NCBI RefSeq assembly: GCF_022410515.1
Contig: NZ_JACSDI010000009.1
Coordinates: forward strand, 82,631 to 146,630
Direction: 5' to 3'
Length of the DNA stretch: 64,000 nt
DNA from: Shewanella cutis
GTDB lineage: Bacteria; Pseudomonadota; Gammaproteobacteria; Enterobacterales; Shewanellaceae
The notes below the pieces were generated by a model. It did no database searches and was not told where the DNA came from. It worked only from the letters and a program-made list of their open reading frames with translations. Shown piece by piece: positions 1 to 15,000 of this stretch; position 1 is the stretch's first letter, and every line of letters starts with the position of its first letter. A program made the translations under genes and the position numbers.

Positions 1-3000
1 ACGGCAATTCAAGCACTCAAAACCGGAGAATCCATCACTGATACCCTTGTGGTACAAACCCAAGATGGCACACGGCAAACCATCTCAATCACCATTCATG
101 GTACCGATGATCACTCTGTGATTATGGGCACATCAGTAATGAGGGTGTTTGAAGACAAACGCCTTTCTCAAGGACTACTCCATACAGACGGTCAACTCTG
201 GGTAAGCAATCCCGATACAGGGCGAGCAGGATTTGCAGCCGAACAGCTCCAAGGTCAATTCGGCATATTATCCATCAACACCCATGGCCATTGGACCTAC
301 ACAGCAGACAACAACAATCCCAGCATACAAGCTCTCAAGCATGGTGAATCTTTAACTGAAACCCTGTTTGTACAGGCATTGGATGGAACAAGCCAAAAGA
401 TCGCCATTCTGATCAAAGGTGCTGATGATAAAGCGATTATCGGTGGAACCGCCACCGCAACACTTATCGAGGATCAGTCTGCCCAGCATGGGCAATTACA
501 GGCGCATGGCGCACTCACCATTACCGACCCCGATGCTGACCAAGCCCAGTTCACGGCACTAACCGATGTCACAGGCAGTGCAGGCTACGGACATTTCAGC
601 ATAGACGCTACCGGTAACTGGACCTACACAGTAGATAACACACTAACAGCTATTCAGCAGCTCAATACCGGTGATCGCCTCACTGATAGCCTAACAATAT
701 CGAGTGCAGACGGCACAAACCACACACTAACAGTGACAATAACGGGCAGCAACGATGCACCAGTAGTGGCTCACAGTTTGGTCACAACGACTGCGACGGA
801 AGATACTGCCTTCAGATTCAGCATTCCTGCGGGCACCTTTGCCGATATAGATACCGGCGATACATTGATCTTGAGCACTGGCAGCTTGCCAGCGTGGCTG
901 CACTTCGATGCGGCTACCGGCACCTTCAGTGGCACACCAGCCAACGGTGATGTCGGCACTCAGCACATAACGGTCACCGCGACTGACGGCAGCGGCGCCC
1001 AAGTCAGCACCACGTTTGCGCTGAATGTTGCCAATACCAACGACGCACCGACGCTGAATGCGATTGCCTCGGTGCGCGTGACCGAAGACAGCGCACAGGC
1101 TACGGGTCAGTTCACCGCCACCGATCCGGACACCGGCGACACGCTCACCTACAGCATTGCGCAGCCGGTGAACGGCCTTACCGTCAATTCCGATGGCAGC
1201 TGGAGTTTTGAGCCTGCTCATGCGAGCTACCAGCACCTGACTGCAGGCCAGACCCAGGTCCTGACCATCCCCGTGACGGTCACCGACAGCGCCGGTGCGA
1301 CTAGCACGCAAGACCTCGTGATCAAGGTCAATGGCACGAACGATGGCGCGGTGATTGCCGGCACTGATGTAGGTGCCGTAACGGAAGACCAGGCCGCGGG
1401 CGGCAGCCACTACCTGCAAGCCACCGGCACGCTCAGCGTCACCGATGTGGATGCGGGCGAAGCCGTGTTTCAGGCGGGCACATCCACCGGCCAATTCGGT
1501 GAGTTGGTGCTGCACAGTGACGGCCAGTGGATGTACCAGGCTGACAATGCCAACCCGGCCGTGCAGGCACTCAAAGCCGGTGAGCAGGCGACCGAGAGCT
1601 TCACCGTCACGTCCAAGGACGGCACAGCGCACAGTATCGTCATCACGATTACCGGTACCAACGATGCCCCCGCAGTGGCGCATGCTCTGACCACTACAAC
1701 GGCCACCGAAGATGCCGCCTTCAGCTTCGGCATTCCTGCGGGCACTTTCGCCGATATCGACACAGGCGACACGCTGACGCTCACCAGTGGCAGTTTGCCC
1801 GCCTGGTTGAACTTTGATGCGGCCACCGGCACGTTCTCGGGCACACCCACCAATGGCGATGTCGGCACACAGCACATCACAGTTACCGCGACTGACGGCA
1901 GCGGCGCTTGGGTCAGCAGTACCTTCGACCTAGTGGTGAGCAACACCAACGACGCGCCCACGCTAAATCCAATCGCCTCGGTGCGCGTCACCGAAGACAG
2001 CGCTCAGGCCACCGGTCACTTCACTGCCACCGATCCAGACTCGGGCGACAGTCTCACGTACAGCATTGCGCAGCCGGTCGACGGCCTCACTGTCCATGCC
2101 GATGGCAGCTGGAGTTTTGATCCTGCTCATGCCAGCTATCAGCAGCTGCGCGCCGGCCAGACCCAAACCCTGACCATCCCGGTCACCGTGACCGACGCTG
2201 CCGGCGCCACCAGCACCCAAGACCTCGTCATCAAGATCAATGGCAGCAACGACGGAGCAGTGATTGCCGGCACCGACGTGGGCACACTGACCGAAGATCG
2301 CGTCAGCGGTGGCGGTCGCCAGCTACAGGCCGCCGGCACGCTGACAGTGGCGGATGCAGACGCGGGAGAAGCGGTGTTTCAGGCTGGCACATCCACTGGT
2401 CACTACGGCAACTTGCTATTTCACAGTGACGGCCAGTGGATGTATCAGGCCGATAACACGCAAGGCGCGATCCAGCAGCTCAAGGCGGGCCAGCAGGCCA
2501 CCGAGCGCTTCACCGTGCACAGTGCCGACGGTACCGCGCATACGATTACCATCACGATCACGGGTTCCAATGACGCGCCGGTAATCGCCGCGCAAGCACA
2601 AAGCGTGACAGAGGATGGCGCATTACTCAGTGGCAAAATGATTGCCACTGATATTGATAGCGGTGACACACAAACTTTCAGCATCGCCAATGCCGTTGAC
2701 GGCTTCACGCTGAATGCTGATGGCAGTTACAGCTTCGATCCGGGCGATGCTGCGTACCAGCACCTGGCTGCTGGCCTGACGCAGGATCTTTTGATTCCGA
2801 TCACGGTCACTGACAGCGCTGGCGCCAGCAGCACGCAGAGCCTGCAAATCACCGTGACGGGCGCCAATGATGGTCCGTCGGTTGTTGCGGCTGACGCTGC
2901 TCACGCCGCAGATCTGTCTGGCACGCTTGAGGACACGCCGCACACCTACACCCAGGCCGATCTGCTGCGCCTGGTCGGTGCCACCGACCTGGACGGGGAC

Positions 3001-6000
3001 TCGCTCGACATCCGTGCTGTCGCGGTCGACGCCACTTACGGGGCATTTTCCAAGCAGGCCAACGGCGACTGGCTGTTCACGCCGGCGGCCAATGCGCACC
3101 ACGATGACATCCCGCTGACGCTTACCGTCAGTGACGGTCATGCCACCGTCACGGCTTATGCACGACTGGATATCTCGCCAGTCACGGACGTGGCAACCCC
3201 GACGCTGTCGGTGCAGGCTGAGCAGCATGTCATCCAGTTTGGTGACACGGGCGCGCCTGCCATCTACACCGTAGGCGGTATCCAGCACGCCGGCGACCTG
3301 CACGACTTTGCCATCGAGATGACGGTGGTGGGCGGCTCCCAGGTTGCCGTGCAAGGACACAACGGTCCGACCCTGGTCAGCTATGCGATACCCGGCGACC
3401 TCAATGCCATGTACATCTGGCGTCCCGAGAATCTGCAATTCCATATTGGCGGGCAAAACTACGACACCGGCGTTGACATCAGCCACGACACCGGCAGCCA
3501 TCGTTACGGCTTTGTCTGGAACGGTGCCGCCGGCACCTTTGATGTGCTGCGTGACGGACAGGTTCTCAAGCATCTGGACAATCTTCCCAAGGGCGCGTCG
3601 CTGACCGGTGGTGGCGTGATGGCCTTTGGTAATGACCAGGACAGTCTGGGGGGCGGCTTCCAGGCTGGTGATGCCTGGCATGGCCAGCTGTTCAGCACCA
3701 CCATGGCCACGGGTGGCGTAACGGCCGCCGAAATGACCCAGCATGCCTTGCGGGATCTGGCCACGGGTAGCGATCTGATTCTGGATGTGCAGGCGCAAGG
3801 TCCGCGGGTAGTGGATATGACCGGTCACCACACCATGGCGACCTCCGGGCCGGTGACGACGCCCACGACCCAGGTCGACACCCGTATTGCCAATCCCAAT
3901 CCGGGGGCCTTGCTGCATTTGCAGCCGCAATTCGGCCCGCCACAGGATGCCGACGACAAAGTGACGGCAGCGGTCTTGAAGGGCTTCGTGGCCGGCACCG
4001 AGCTCAGCGACGGTCATGGTCACCAGCATACGGTCAGCGGGCCGGATGACCGGGTTGATATCACCCATTGGGATCAAACCGGGCTGACGGCGCAGTTGCC
4101 CATGGGCTCTCATGTGGGCGCCCTGCTGGTGCTGGAAGTCACCACAACCGGCCCCGGTGGCAACATCGCGACATCCAGTTCGGCTGTACAGGCGGTGAGC
4201 CTGAACTCGCCAGCCGACTCGACCGTCACCACTGACGTCACCATACAACTCGATATAGCGCCTACCGACAGTCCTGCTCTCATTGCCGGTCAGGACACCG
4301 GCAGCGTCACCGAGGACGTTGGCGTCACGCCAGCCGACAAGCTCGAGGCGCGCGGTACGCTGACCATCCAGGATCACGATCCTGGTCAGGCTGTGTTCGT
4401 CCCACAGACCGATACGCTCACTCAATACGGTCGCTTCAGCATCGACGAGCAGGGGCATTGGGTTTATCAGGCTTTCAATAGCCATTCGGACATCCAGGCG
4501 CTGTCCAGCGGTTCGACGCTGACGGACCTGCTGCAGGTAAGAAGTCCCGATGGTTCACAGCACACCATTACTGTCACGATTAACGGCAGCAACGATGCCC
4601 CGGTACTGACTGCGCAAGCCCAGGCCATCACCGAGGACGGCAGCCAGCTCACTGGCCAGATGGTCGCCACTGATGTGGACACCGGCGACACGCGCACCTT
4701 TAGCCTCGCCAACGCTGTGGATGGCTTCACGCTGAACACTGACGGCAGCTATAGCTTTGATCCGAGTCATGCCAGCTACCAGCACCTGGCGGCGGGGCAG
4801 ACTCAGGATGTGGTCATTCCGATTACCGTCACTGACAGCTCCGGTACGGCCAGCACGCAGAACCTCACGGTTACGGTCACGGGCACGAACGATGCCGCCG
4901 TCATTACCGGTACGGACGCCGGCGTGGTGGCAGAAGACGGGGCGCTGCGCGCCAGCGGTCAACTGCTGGTCAGTGACGTCGATGACGGGCAAGCCAGCTT
5001 CAACGCTCAGGCACGCGTGCCTGGCCACTACGGCGTTTTCAGCCTGGCGGCCGATGGCACTTGGACTTACGACCTGAACAACAGCGACACCGATGTTCAG
5101 GCTCTCACCAAAGGCCAAAGCCTGAGCGACAGCATGGTCGCAAAAAGCGTGGATGGCAGCAGCCACACCATCACGGTCAGCATTCAGGGTCGCGACGATG
5201 GCGCCGTGATCGCCGGCGTGGATACCGGCCGCGTTACCGAGGACCAGAACGTCATTGCCGGCCAGCTGCAAACCAGCGGACAACTGACCCTGAACGATGC
5301 GGACGCCGGCCATCACCAGTTCACCGCCATGAGCCACGTTGCGGGCCACTACGGCAGTTTCAGCATTGATGCCAACGGCGCCTGGACCTACACAGCCGAC
5401 AACAGCCAGGACGCGGTGCAGCAGCTGGGTCGCAATGACAGCCTGGTCGAACGCTTCCACGTCACCAGCGACGATGGCACCCAACACACCGTGCTCGTGA
5501 CACTGCAGGGCAGCAACGACACGCCGGTCATCCAGGCCCAGACCCGTTCGGTCACCGAAGATGGCGCCATGCTCACCGGTCAGATGCGCGCCAGCGACAC
5601 TGACATTCACGATCGCCTGCAATTCAGTACCACCGCCCACATCGCCGGCTTCACCTTGGCATCTGATGGCAGCTACAGCTTCGATCCGAAGGCTTCGGCC
5701 TATCAGAACCTGGGGGCCGGGGTAGCAGAGACCCTGTACATCCCCGTCACGGTGCGTGATCAGTTCGGCGCGCAGCACACCCGTGACCTGCTGATCACCG
5801 TCACCGGTACCAACGACGGCGCCATCATTCAGGGCAAGGACCACGGCGACGTGGTCGAGGACCTGAACCCGGTCAACGGCCAGCTGCGTGCCCAGGGCCA
5901 TCTGGGCGTCACCGACGTCGACGCATCCCAATCGGCTTTCGTCGTACAAACCGACGTGGTCGGGCACTTCGGCCGCTTTAGCATCGACGCAGACGGCGCG

Positions 6001-9000
6001 TGGACCTACGCGGTCGACAACAGCAGCGACCGCGTGCAAGCCCTGCGCGAGGGCGCACAAGCGGTCGAGCACTTCGTCGTTCACAGCCTGGACGGCACCT
6101 CGCACGCCGTGCGTGTCATTGTGCACGGCAGCAACGATGCCCCGGTGGTTACATCCACCGCGCAAACGGCCATCGAAGATGGCGCGTTGCTGCACGGTCA
6201 ACTGCGCGTCACGGACCGCGACCGTGGCGACAAAGCACACTTCCAGCTCGACCACCCCGTGGCCGGCTTCACGCTGGACAGCGATGGTAGCTACCGCTTC
6301 GACCCCAGCGACTCGGCCCACCAGGATCTGCGCCAAGGCCAGGTCATGCACCTAGACATCCCCGTCACGGTCACCGACGACGCCGGCGCCGTGGTGCACC
6401 ACACCATCTCCATCACACTGACGGGGCGCAACGACGCCGCTGTGATCTCGGGCGCGGACCGGGCCGCCCTCACCGAAGACAGTGGCCTGCAGAACGGCTT
6501 GCTACAAGCCAGCGGCCAGCTCCAAGTCAGCGACATCGACGATGGCGAAGCCCACTTCACCGCGCAAAATGCCGTAGCCGGCAGCCGTGGCCTGGGCCAC
6601 TTCAGCATCAATGCGGCGGGTCAGTGGATTTACACAGTCGACAATACGCAAGCGGCAGTTCAGCAGCTCCAGAGCGGTGACAGCCTCACCGAGCGCTTCA
6701 CGGTCTACAGCGCCGATGGCAGCGCACACACGGTGAGGGTGACCATTGCCGGCAGCAACGATGCTCCGGTACTGACAGCTCAGACTCAAGCCGTCACCGA
6801 AGATGGCGCGAGGCTCAGCGGCCGAATGGTCGCCACCGATGTGGACGCGGGCGACACGCTCAGCTTCAGCCTGACCAATGCGGTCGATGGCTTCACGCTG
6901 AACGCCGACGGCAGCTACAGCTTCGATCCGGGCAATGCGGCTTATCAGCATCTGACGGCGGGACAAACGCAGGATGTGCTCATTCCGATCACTGTCACTG
7001 ACAGCGTCGGAGCGAGCAGCACGCAGAACCTGACCATCACCGTCACGGGTAGCAATGATGGTGCTGTGATCACGGGGCATGATTTCAGGGAGTTGCAAGA
7101 GGATGTCAGAGTCCAGCCGGGCAATCGGCTTGCCGTCGACGGCGTACTGACCATCACAGATCCCGATGCCGGCGAGGCTCACTTCATCGCACAAACCGAT
7201 GTGCTGGGTTCTGGCGGGTTCGGGCATTTCAGCATCAATGCAGACGGCCAGTGGCACTACGAGGCTGATAACAGTCAGAGCGCCATCCAGAGCCTGAGAC
7301 CAGGCGATCCGCGTCTGATGGATACCTTGGTCGTGACCAGTGTGGATGGCACCACCCACACCCTGAGCGTCGCGATTCAGGGTATGGATGATGCCCCGGT
7401 ACTGACCGCACAAACCCAAGCGGTTACCGAAGACGGCATGCTGCTCACCGGCCAGATGGTTGCGACCGATGTGGACACGAGCGACACGCTGACCTTCAGC
7501 CTCGCTAACGCCGTGGACGGTTTCACGCTCAACGCCGACGGCAGCTATAGCTTTGATCCGTCCCACGCCAGCTACCAGCATCTGGCGGCGGGGCAGACGC
7601 AGGACCTCATCATCCCGATTACGGTGACCGATAGCGCGGGCGCCACCAGCACGCAAAATCTCACGATCACGCTCACTGGCAGCAATGACGGCCCGCAGGT
7701 AACCCATGGCACGTCAGCTACGGCTGCCGACCTGGGCACCATCAACGAGGACACGCCGCGCGTGTTCAGCGAGGCCGATCTGCTGCGCCTGGTCGGCGCC
7801 AGCGATGTGGACGACGGGGCCCAGCTGCATATCGTGGCGGGTTCGCTGACCAGCGCGCATGGCACGTTCTCGGGCGATGCGGCGCACGGTTACACCTTCA
7901 CCCCGGCGGCCAACTTCAGCGGCCAGGATGTGGACCTGCAGTTCAGCGTGACGGATGGCACGGTCAGCCGGGAAGCGCATGCCCAGCTCGACATCACGCC
8001 GGTGGCGGATGCACCGGACCGACTGGCGGGCAAGCCGCTGATCACCAACTTCGACAGTGCTGGCGGAACCGGAGGCTGGCGCACGAATGCAGGCGCGCAG
8101 ATCCGCCTGGAAGGGAGCGATGCCGGGGGACAAGGCGTGGTTCTGATTCATGGCCAGAACACGGGCGTCCTGCACCAAGACCTCGACACCTTTGCCGGCC
8201 AGCGTCTGCAGGTGACTTTCGATTTGATGTTGGCCAATGGACGTCCCTTAAGCAATCTGGAGGTGGTGTGGGAAGGCAAGGTGATTGCCACGCTGGGTAC
8301 ATCTCATCAACTTCATGGGCGGTCTCACCACGTGCTTGATCTGGTCGCCTCCGGCCCAGGCTCGCGGCTGGAGTTCAGGCCCGCCGACAATGTCAACTAC
8401 ACCACCGGCGTCAAGCTCGACAATATCGGCCTGACCTTTGTCGACGTCCGCGCGGAACGTGAGGCCATCAGCAACCACGACGCACAGCTCCACCTCGGGA
8501 AGGAGTTCGTTCTCACGGATACCGACGGCAGCGAGAGTCTGCACTACCTGATCAAGGGCCTGCCGGTGGGCTTCACGCTGAGCGACGGCACGCACAGCGT
8601 CACGGTCGCGCAGGCCGATCAGGAGATCGACACCCGCGGCTGGCTGCAGGACGCGCTGCGGGTGCAGGCGCCGCAGGACTACGCGGGCGCGGTGGACATC
8701 CAGGTCACGGCCCGCAGCGAGGAGTCGGGCAACCAGCAGACCGCCGATGCGCCGCTGCTGCCGATGCGGCTGAACTTCGAGTCGGCCGATGTGCTGACGG
8801 TGGCCGAAGACACGCCAAAGACCTTCAGCGCCGGCAAGCTGCTGGCGCTGGCCGGTCTGGTGGCAGCACCCGGTCAGCCGTTGAGCCTCAGCGATGTGCA
8901 GGTGGATGCGGCCCTGGGCCACTTCAGCCACAACAGCGACGGCAGCTGGACCTTCACCCCGGCGGCCAATGTGTCGGCCGATCAGGTGCCCCTCACCCTC

Positions 9001-12000
9001 ACCGTCACCGGTGGCGCTCAGCCGATCACGGCCGCCCTGTCCCTGGTCATCACACCGGTGGCGGATGCGCCGGTCGGCGGGTTGAACTTCAACACCGATT
9101 TCGATCATCAGGCCGTGGGCTCGGACGGCTGGGGGTTTGTCGACGGCGCCGGCATGGGCTGGCACACCGACTATGCCAAGGGCATCGAGGTGGGGCAGGA
9201 CAAGCTCTACGGCGGCGCCAGCAGCAACCAGATCGTCGAACTCGTTGCTGGCGGCGGCAGCAACCTCTATCGCGTCCTGCCCACCACGGCCGGCCAGGCC
9301 TTGCGCTTCGGCTTTGATCTCTCGGCCCGCGCGGGCAATACGGTCGCGGCACTGGAGGTGGTGTGGGAAGGCCAGGTGATCGACACCATCAAGCCGGGCA
9401 GCGCCTTCGGCCTGGTGCACCATGACTATGACCTGGTCGCCACCGGTGCCAACTCGCGCATCGAACTGCGCGCCACCGGTGGCGATGGCCACGCGATCAT
9501 CGACAACATCGCGATCAGTCCGCCGCCGGTAGTGGGTCTGGTCAACCATGCGGTGTCTCTGGATCTCGGACTGGCCTTCCAGCTCGTCGATACCGACGGC
9601 AGCGAGACCATCAGCTATCTGATCAAGGGCTTGCCGGTGGGCGCCATGCTCAGCGATGGCACCCACAGTGTCACCGTCGCGACCGCCGGGCAGGTGATCG
9701 ATACCAAGGGCTGGCAGCTGGATACCCTGACCCTGCAGGCGCCCAGGGACTTCGAGGGCCAGCTCGATTTCAAGGTCAGCGCGATCGCCGAAGAGGCCGC
9801 CACGCACGAGACCGCGCTGTCGGCGGACCAGTCGGTACGCCTGACCTTCGAGCATCTTGAGACCGCAGAAGACACGCCGCGAACCTTCAGCGAAGCTGAA
9901 TTGCTGCAATTGGCCGGACTCCGTTCGCCTGCCGGACAGACCTATGCGCTGAGCGATGTGCAGGTGGACCCGGCCTTCGGTCAGGTCACCCACAATGCCG
10001 ATGGCAGCTGGACCTTCACGCCGGCGGCCAATGTCTCGGCCGATCAGGTGGCGCTGAATCTCACGGTGGCCGGTGGCGCCCAGTCGCAGCAGGTCGCCTT
10101 GCCGCTGCGGATCAGCGCTGTCGCCGACGCGCCGGTTTTGGCGGATGGCTTGAGCACGACCGATTTCAATCATCAAACCGTGGGCTCGGACGGCTGGGCC
10201 TTTGTCGATGGCGCCGGCCTGGGCTGGCACACCAGTTACGGCAAGGGCATCGAGGTGGGGCAGGACAAGCTCTACGGCGGCGCCAGCAGCAACCAGATCG
10301 TCGAACTCATCGCCAACGGCGCTAGCAATATTTATCGGGACATCCCGAGCACCGCCGGTCAGCGTCTGCGCTTCGGCTTTGATCTATCGGCCCGCGTGGG
10401 CAGTTCGGCCGCGGCGCTGGAGGTGGTGTGGGAAGGCAAGGTGATCGACACCATCACGCCGGCCAGCGGCTATGCGATGGTGCACCATGACTACGATCTG
10501 GTTGCCACCGGCGCCAATTCGCGCCTGGAGCTGCGGGCCACCGGCTCGGGCGATGGCCGCTCGCTCATCGACAACCTGCAGATCGGCCCGCCGCCGCAGC
10601 TGGCGCTGGTCAACCATGAGCTGCACCTGAAGCTGGACGACTATTTCCATCTTGTCGACCTCGATGGCAGCGAAAGCCTGAGCTACCTGATCAAGGGCCT
10701 GCCGGTCGGCTTCACCCTGGGCGATGGCACGCACAGCGTCACCGTGACGGCCGCCGATCAGGTGATCGATACGACGGGTTGGCAGCAGGACGCCCTGCGC
10801 ATCCAGTCGCCCAAAGACTTCTCCGGCACCCTGGATCTGAGCATCAGCGGCCGCAGCGAGGAGGGCAGCAACCACCAGGCAGCCACCTCGGCCGAGCTGC
10901 CGCTGCGGCTGAGTTTTGAGCGTCTTGCGACAAGCGAAGACACGCCGCTGACGCTGGATGAGTCCAAGCTGCTGGCGCTGTCTGGCGTCGTGCCGGGCGC
11001 AGGCGAACATTTGAGCCTCAGCGATGTGCAGGTGGATGCGGTCTTCGGCCAGTTCAGCCACAACGCCGACGGCAGCTGGACCTTCACGCCGGCGGCCAAT
11101 GTCAATGCCGACCAGGTGCCGTTCACGCTGACGGTCAGCGGCGGCAGCCAGCCCATCAGCAGCACGCTGCAACTGAGCATCACCCCGGTCAATGACGCGC
11201 CGGTGCTGGGCGACGCCACTGCGGCGGCGACCGAGGGCGGCGCCGTGCTGCACGGCCAGCTGAGCGCCACTGATGTGGATACCGGCGATACGCTGCACTA
11301 CAGCCTCGCCCAGGCGGTGGATGGCTTCACACTGAATGCTGATGGCAGCTACAGCTTCGACCCGGGTCACGCAGCCTACCAGCATGTGGTACCGGGGCAG
11401 ACCGAGCAGGTTGTGATCCCGGTCACGGTGACCGACGCCGCTGGCGGCAGCAGCACGGCGCACCTGAGCATCGCCCTGACCGGGACCAACAATGGCGCGG
11501 TGATTGCGGGCCGGGATTACGGCTCGGTGATGGAGGATTACCAGGTCACGAATGGCCGTCTGGAGTTTCAGGGGGCGCTAACCATCAGCGACCAAGATGC
11601 CGGAGAGGCCAAGTTCAATCCGGAAAACGCGGTGGGCACCACCTATGGCCGCTACACCATCGATCAACTGGGCAACTGGCTCTACACGGCGGACAACTCG
11701 TCGGACGCGATCCAGAAACTCAAGACCGGCGAGCACCTGACGGACAGTTTCACCGTGCACAGCGCGGATGGCACGGCGCACACCATCACCGTGACCATCC
11801 AGGGCCAGGACGACGCCCCGGCCTTTGTGCCCCATGCCGGCCCGGTGCGCTCGGACGATATGTTCGAGATGATCGGCCACGCTCTGTCGAACTCTGACCC
11901 GTATCTGCAGTACTTGTCGGACATGATCCTCAATGGCCGGGACCCGGCTCCTTTCGACCAAGCCATGGTGAGCATCAAGAATGCCGGCGTGGCGCTGATT

Positions 12001-15000
12001 GGCCCGGACGGGCATGTCGAGCACCAGTACCTGCCGCGCTCGATTGGCACCGAGGTCCCAATCATGGACCTCATCAACTGGCACGCCAAGGGCGCGGGCT
12101 ATGAGGTGGTGTTCACCGACAATACGGCCCCGGCGGTGATGGTCTCGGCCCATAACCGGTACAACCCCGGCGGTCTCTCGGGGCACTATCCCTACACCAG
12201 CCTGCTGCTGCATCCGGATGAAAAAGCCTCGGCGCTTTACCCGGTAATGCACGAAGTGGCCGCCGCCAGTGGTGGCGCGGCTGTTCAGGGTGCGGTGGCC
12301 ATGCCGCCGGCCGTGGCGCCCGAGCTCTTCGACGGCGGCCATGTGGTGGAAGACAGCGGCCAGCTGGTGACCGGCTTCATCGAGGTCAAGGACGCCGACG
12401 CCGGCCAGTCCGCCATGCAGCCGCAGACCGGCACGGCCACGCATTACGGCCGCTTCAGCATCGATGCCAACGGCGACTGGGTCTACCAGCTCGACAACAG
12501 CCGGCCTGAGGTTCAGTTGCTCGTCGATGGCCAGACCCTGACTGACATCATCACCGTGCACAGCGCAGACGGCACAACGCATGAGGTGAACATCACCATC
12601 CACGGACAGAACGACGGCGCGGTGATTGCCGGAACCGACAGCGGCACCGTGGTCGAGGACCATCACGTCACGGCGGCCGGCACCATTGTGGCCAAGGGCC
12701 AGCTCACGGTGACGGATGCCGACGCTGGCCAGGCAGCCTTCGTGGCGCAGAACGACATCGCCACCCAGTACGGTCATTTCAGCCTGGCGGCGGACGGCCA
12801 CTGGACCTATACGGTGGACAACAGCCGTGCCGACATCCAGGCGTTGCAGCCCGGCGGCACGCCCGGCGAGACGGCCGATGTCTCGCAGGCGCTGGCGCTG
12901 ACCCTGGCGCAATCCAATGAAGCCGGCTTCAAGGCCGTGGCAGAAGCCCTGGCACAGGGGCAGGCTGGCGCGTTGGCCGGTGTGCTCGACCTGAGCATCC
13001 AGGGTGCGGCCATCGTGCTCAGCGGCCCGACCGGTACCCAGCCGGTGGTCTTCGGGATGGATGGCCAAGGCCGCTCGACCATCGGCGTGGATGAGTTGCT
13101 CAGCTGGCTGCACCAGGGCAAGGGCTATGAGCTGCATCTGCAGGGCATGCAGAGCGATGTGCAGGTGTTCGTGCACAACCGTGGTGATGCCGCTGATCTG
13201 CATGCCTTGCCGCAGAGCGCGGCGGGCGACCTGGCCGACCCGGCGGGCAGCGCCCGGCACCTGGCGCTGAGCTGGCACACTGCCCCGCTGCCGGCCGAGC
13301 TGGGCGAAACCGTCACCGTGCGCAGCGTGGACGGTACCGAGCACCGCATCAATCTGAGCATCTTCGGCACGGCGGAGAATGCGGTCATTGCCGGGGTCGA
13401 TACCGGCAGCGTCACCGAGGATTCCCATGTCACCGGTGCCGGGATGATCCAGACCCATGGCAAGCTCAGCGTCCAGGACCCCAATGCCGGGCAGTCCGCC
13501 TTCAGTGCGGTGCACCAGGTGGCGGGCCAGTACGGTCAGCTGTCGCTGGAGGCCGATGGCCAGTGGACCTACACCGCCGACAACAACAGCGCGGCGCTGA
13601 ATGCGCTGAACAAGGGCCAGTCGGCGCTGGAGACCTTCGTTGTCAAGAGCGTGGATGGCACGGCGCACAGCATCAACATCACGGTCCACGGTGCGGACGA
13701 GAAGCCCGACCTCTGGCCCGAGATTGCCCGCAATCTGCAGGCCCAGAGTGGTATGGATGTTCGCGGTTACCATTTCATCGCCGAACGTGTGGCGGCGGGA
13801 GACTCGGATAGCTTGACCGACGTGGTCATGAATGTGTTCAACGGCAAGCCCACCGTGGTCGATGCCAGCGGCCATGTGCTGCACACCTTTGACCGTTACA
13901 GCAATTTCTGGGGTTATTACGTGCCGATGAATGAGCTGGCCGATCAGCTCAAGGCGCATCCGGGGGCCATGCTGGTGTTGCAGGGGCAGGTGGGTGGCAG
14001 CGCCAGCTACTACTTCCACGACGCCTATGACGAGATGAAGCTGAACTTCCAGGGGGCCTATCGCTACAAACCGTCCGACCACCCGATTGGCAGCCTGCCG
14101 ATTGCCGGCCTCCCTCAGCCGGGTGGCGCTGCGCAGGCCAACGCGGCCGCCCAGCTCGGCGGCGCCGACAGCGGCAGCGTGCTGGCCGATGGCGATGCGC
14201 AGTTGCAGACCCAGGGCCATCTGACGGTGCTGGATGCCGACGGCGGCCAGGCGCACTTCAAGGCCGTGGGCCATCTGCAGGGGCGCTACGGGCATTTCTC
14301 GATCGACGAGCAGGGCAGCTGGCACTACCAGGCCGATGGTCACCAGTCCTCGCTGCAGGGACTGTCGGCCGGACAGCAGCTCATGGACAGCGTCACGGTC
14401 CACAGTGCGGACGGCACGGCCCACCAGCTCAATGTGCACCTGTTCGGCGGTGGCGCGGTGGAGGTGATCGGCATGGCCGATGTGCACACCAGCTTTGACA
14501 GCCAGGCCGTGGCGGCGGCCGGTTACGAGTTCGTCAACCCAGGCCGCTGGGACTGGCAGAGCGACCGCAGCGGCGGCGTGGAGCTGGGCGCGGAGCGCCT
14601 CTACGGCGGCGCCAGCGGCAGCAGCAACCAGATCGTCGAGCTGGTGGCGACGGCCGGGCATCCGGACAACTTGTACCGCGTCGTCAGCACCGCGCCTGGC
14701 GAGAGCCTGCACTTCGCCTTCGACCTGGGCGGGCGCAACAACTACGCCGGCGCCACCGTCGAGGTGCTGTGGGAAGGCCAGGTCATCGACACCATCACCG
14801 CGCCGGACAAGGCCTGGGGCCTGAGCCACCACAGCTATGATCTGATTGCCACCGGCACCGATTCGCGGCTGGAGTTACGCACTCAGGCGACGGACGGCAA
14901 CCACCGCGTCATCCTCGACAACCTGGAGCTGGTCAGCCAGCGGCTCAGTACGGTCAACCAAGACCTGCCCCTGCATGTGGATCGCAACTACCGGTTGGCC

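Noticed and set aside
49..51. GTG as start of the adhesin gene
   Set aside because: Bases 1-48 are in frame and encode the preceding part of a VCBS repeat, so the gene begins before the window.
11578..14832. A 1,084-codon open frame on the minus strand within the adhesin
   Set aside because: It mirrors the GC-rich repeat coding of the plus strand, has repetitive low-similarity content and no ribosome site. The plus-strand VCBS domains explain the region. The same holds for minus-strand frames at 2623-4485, 4555-6351, 6502-7707 and 8248-10230.
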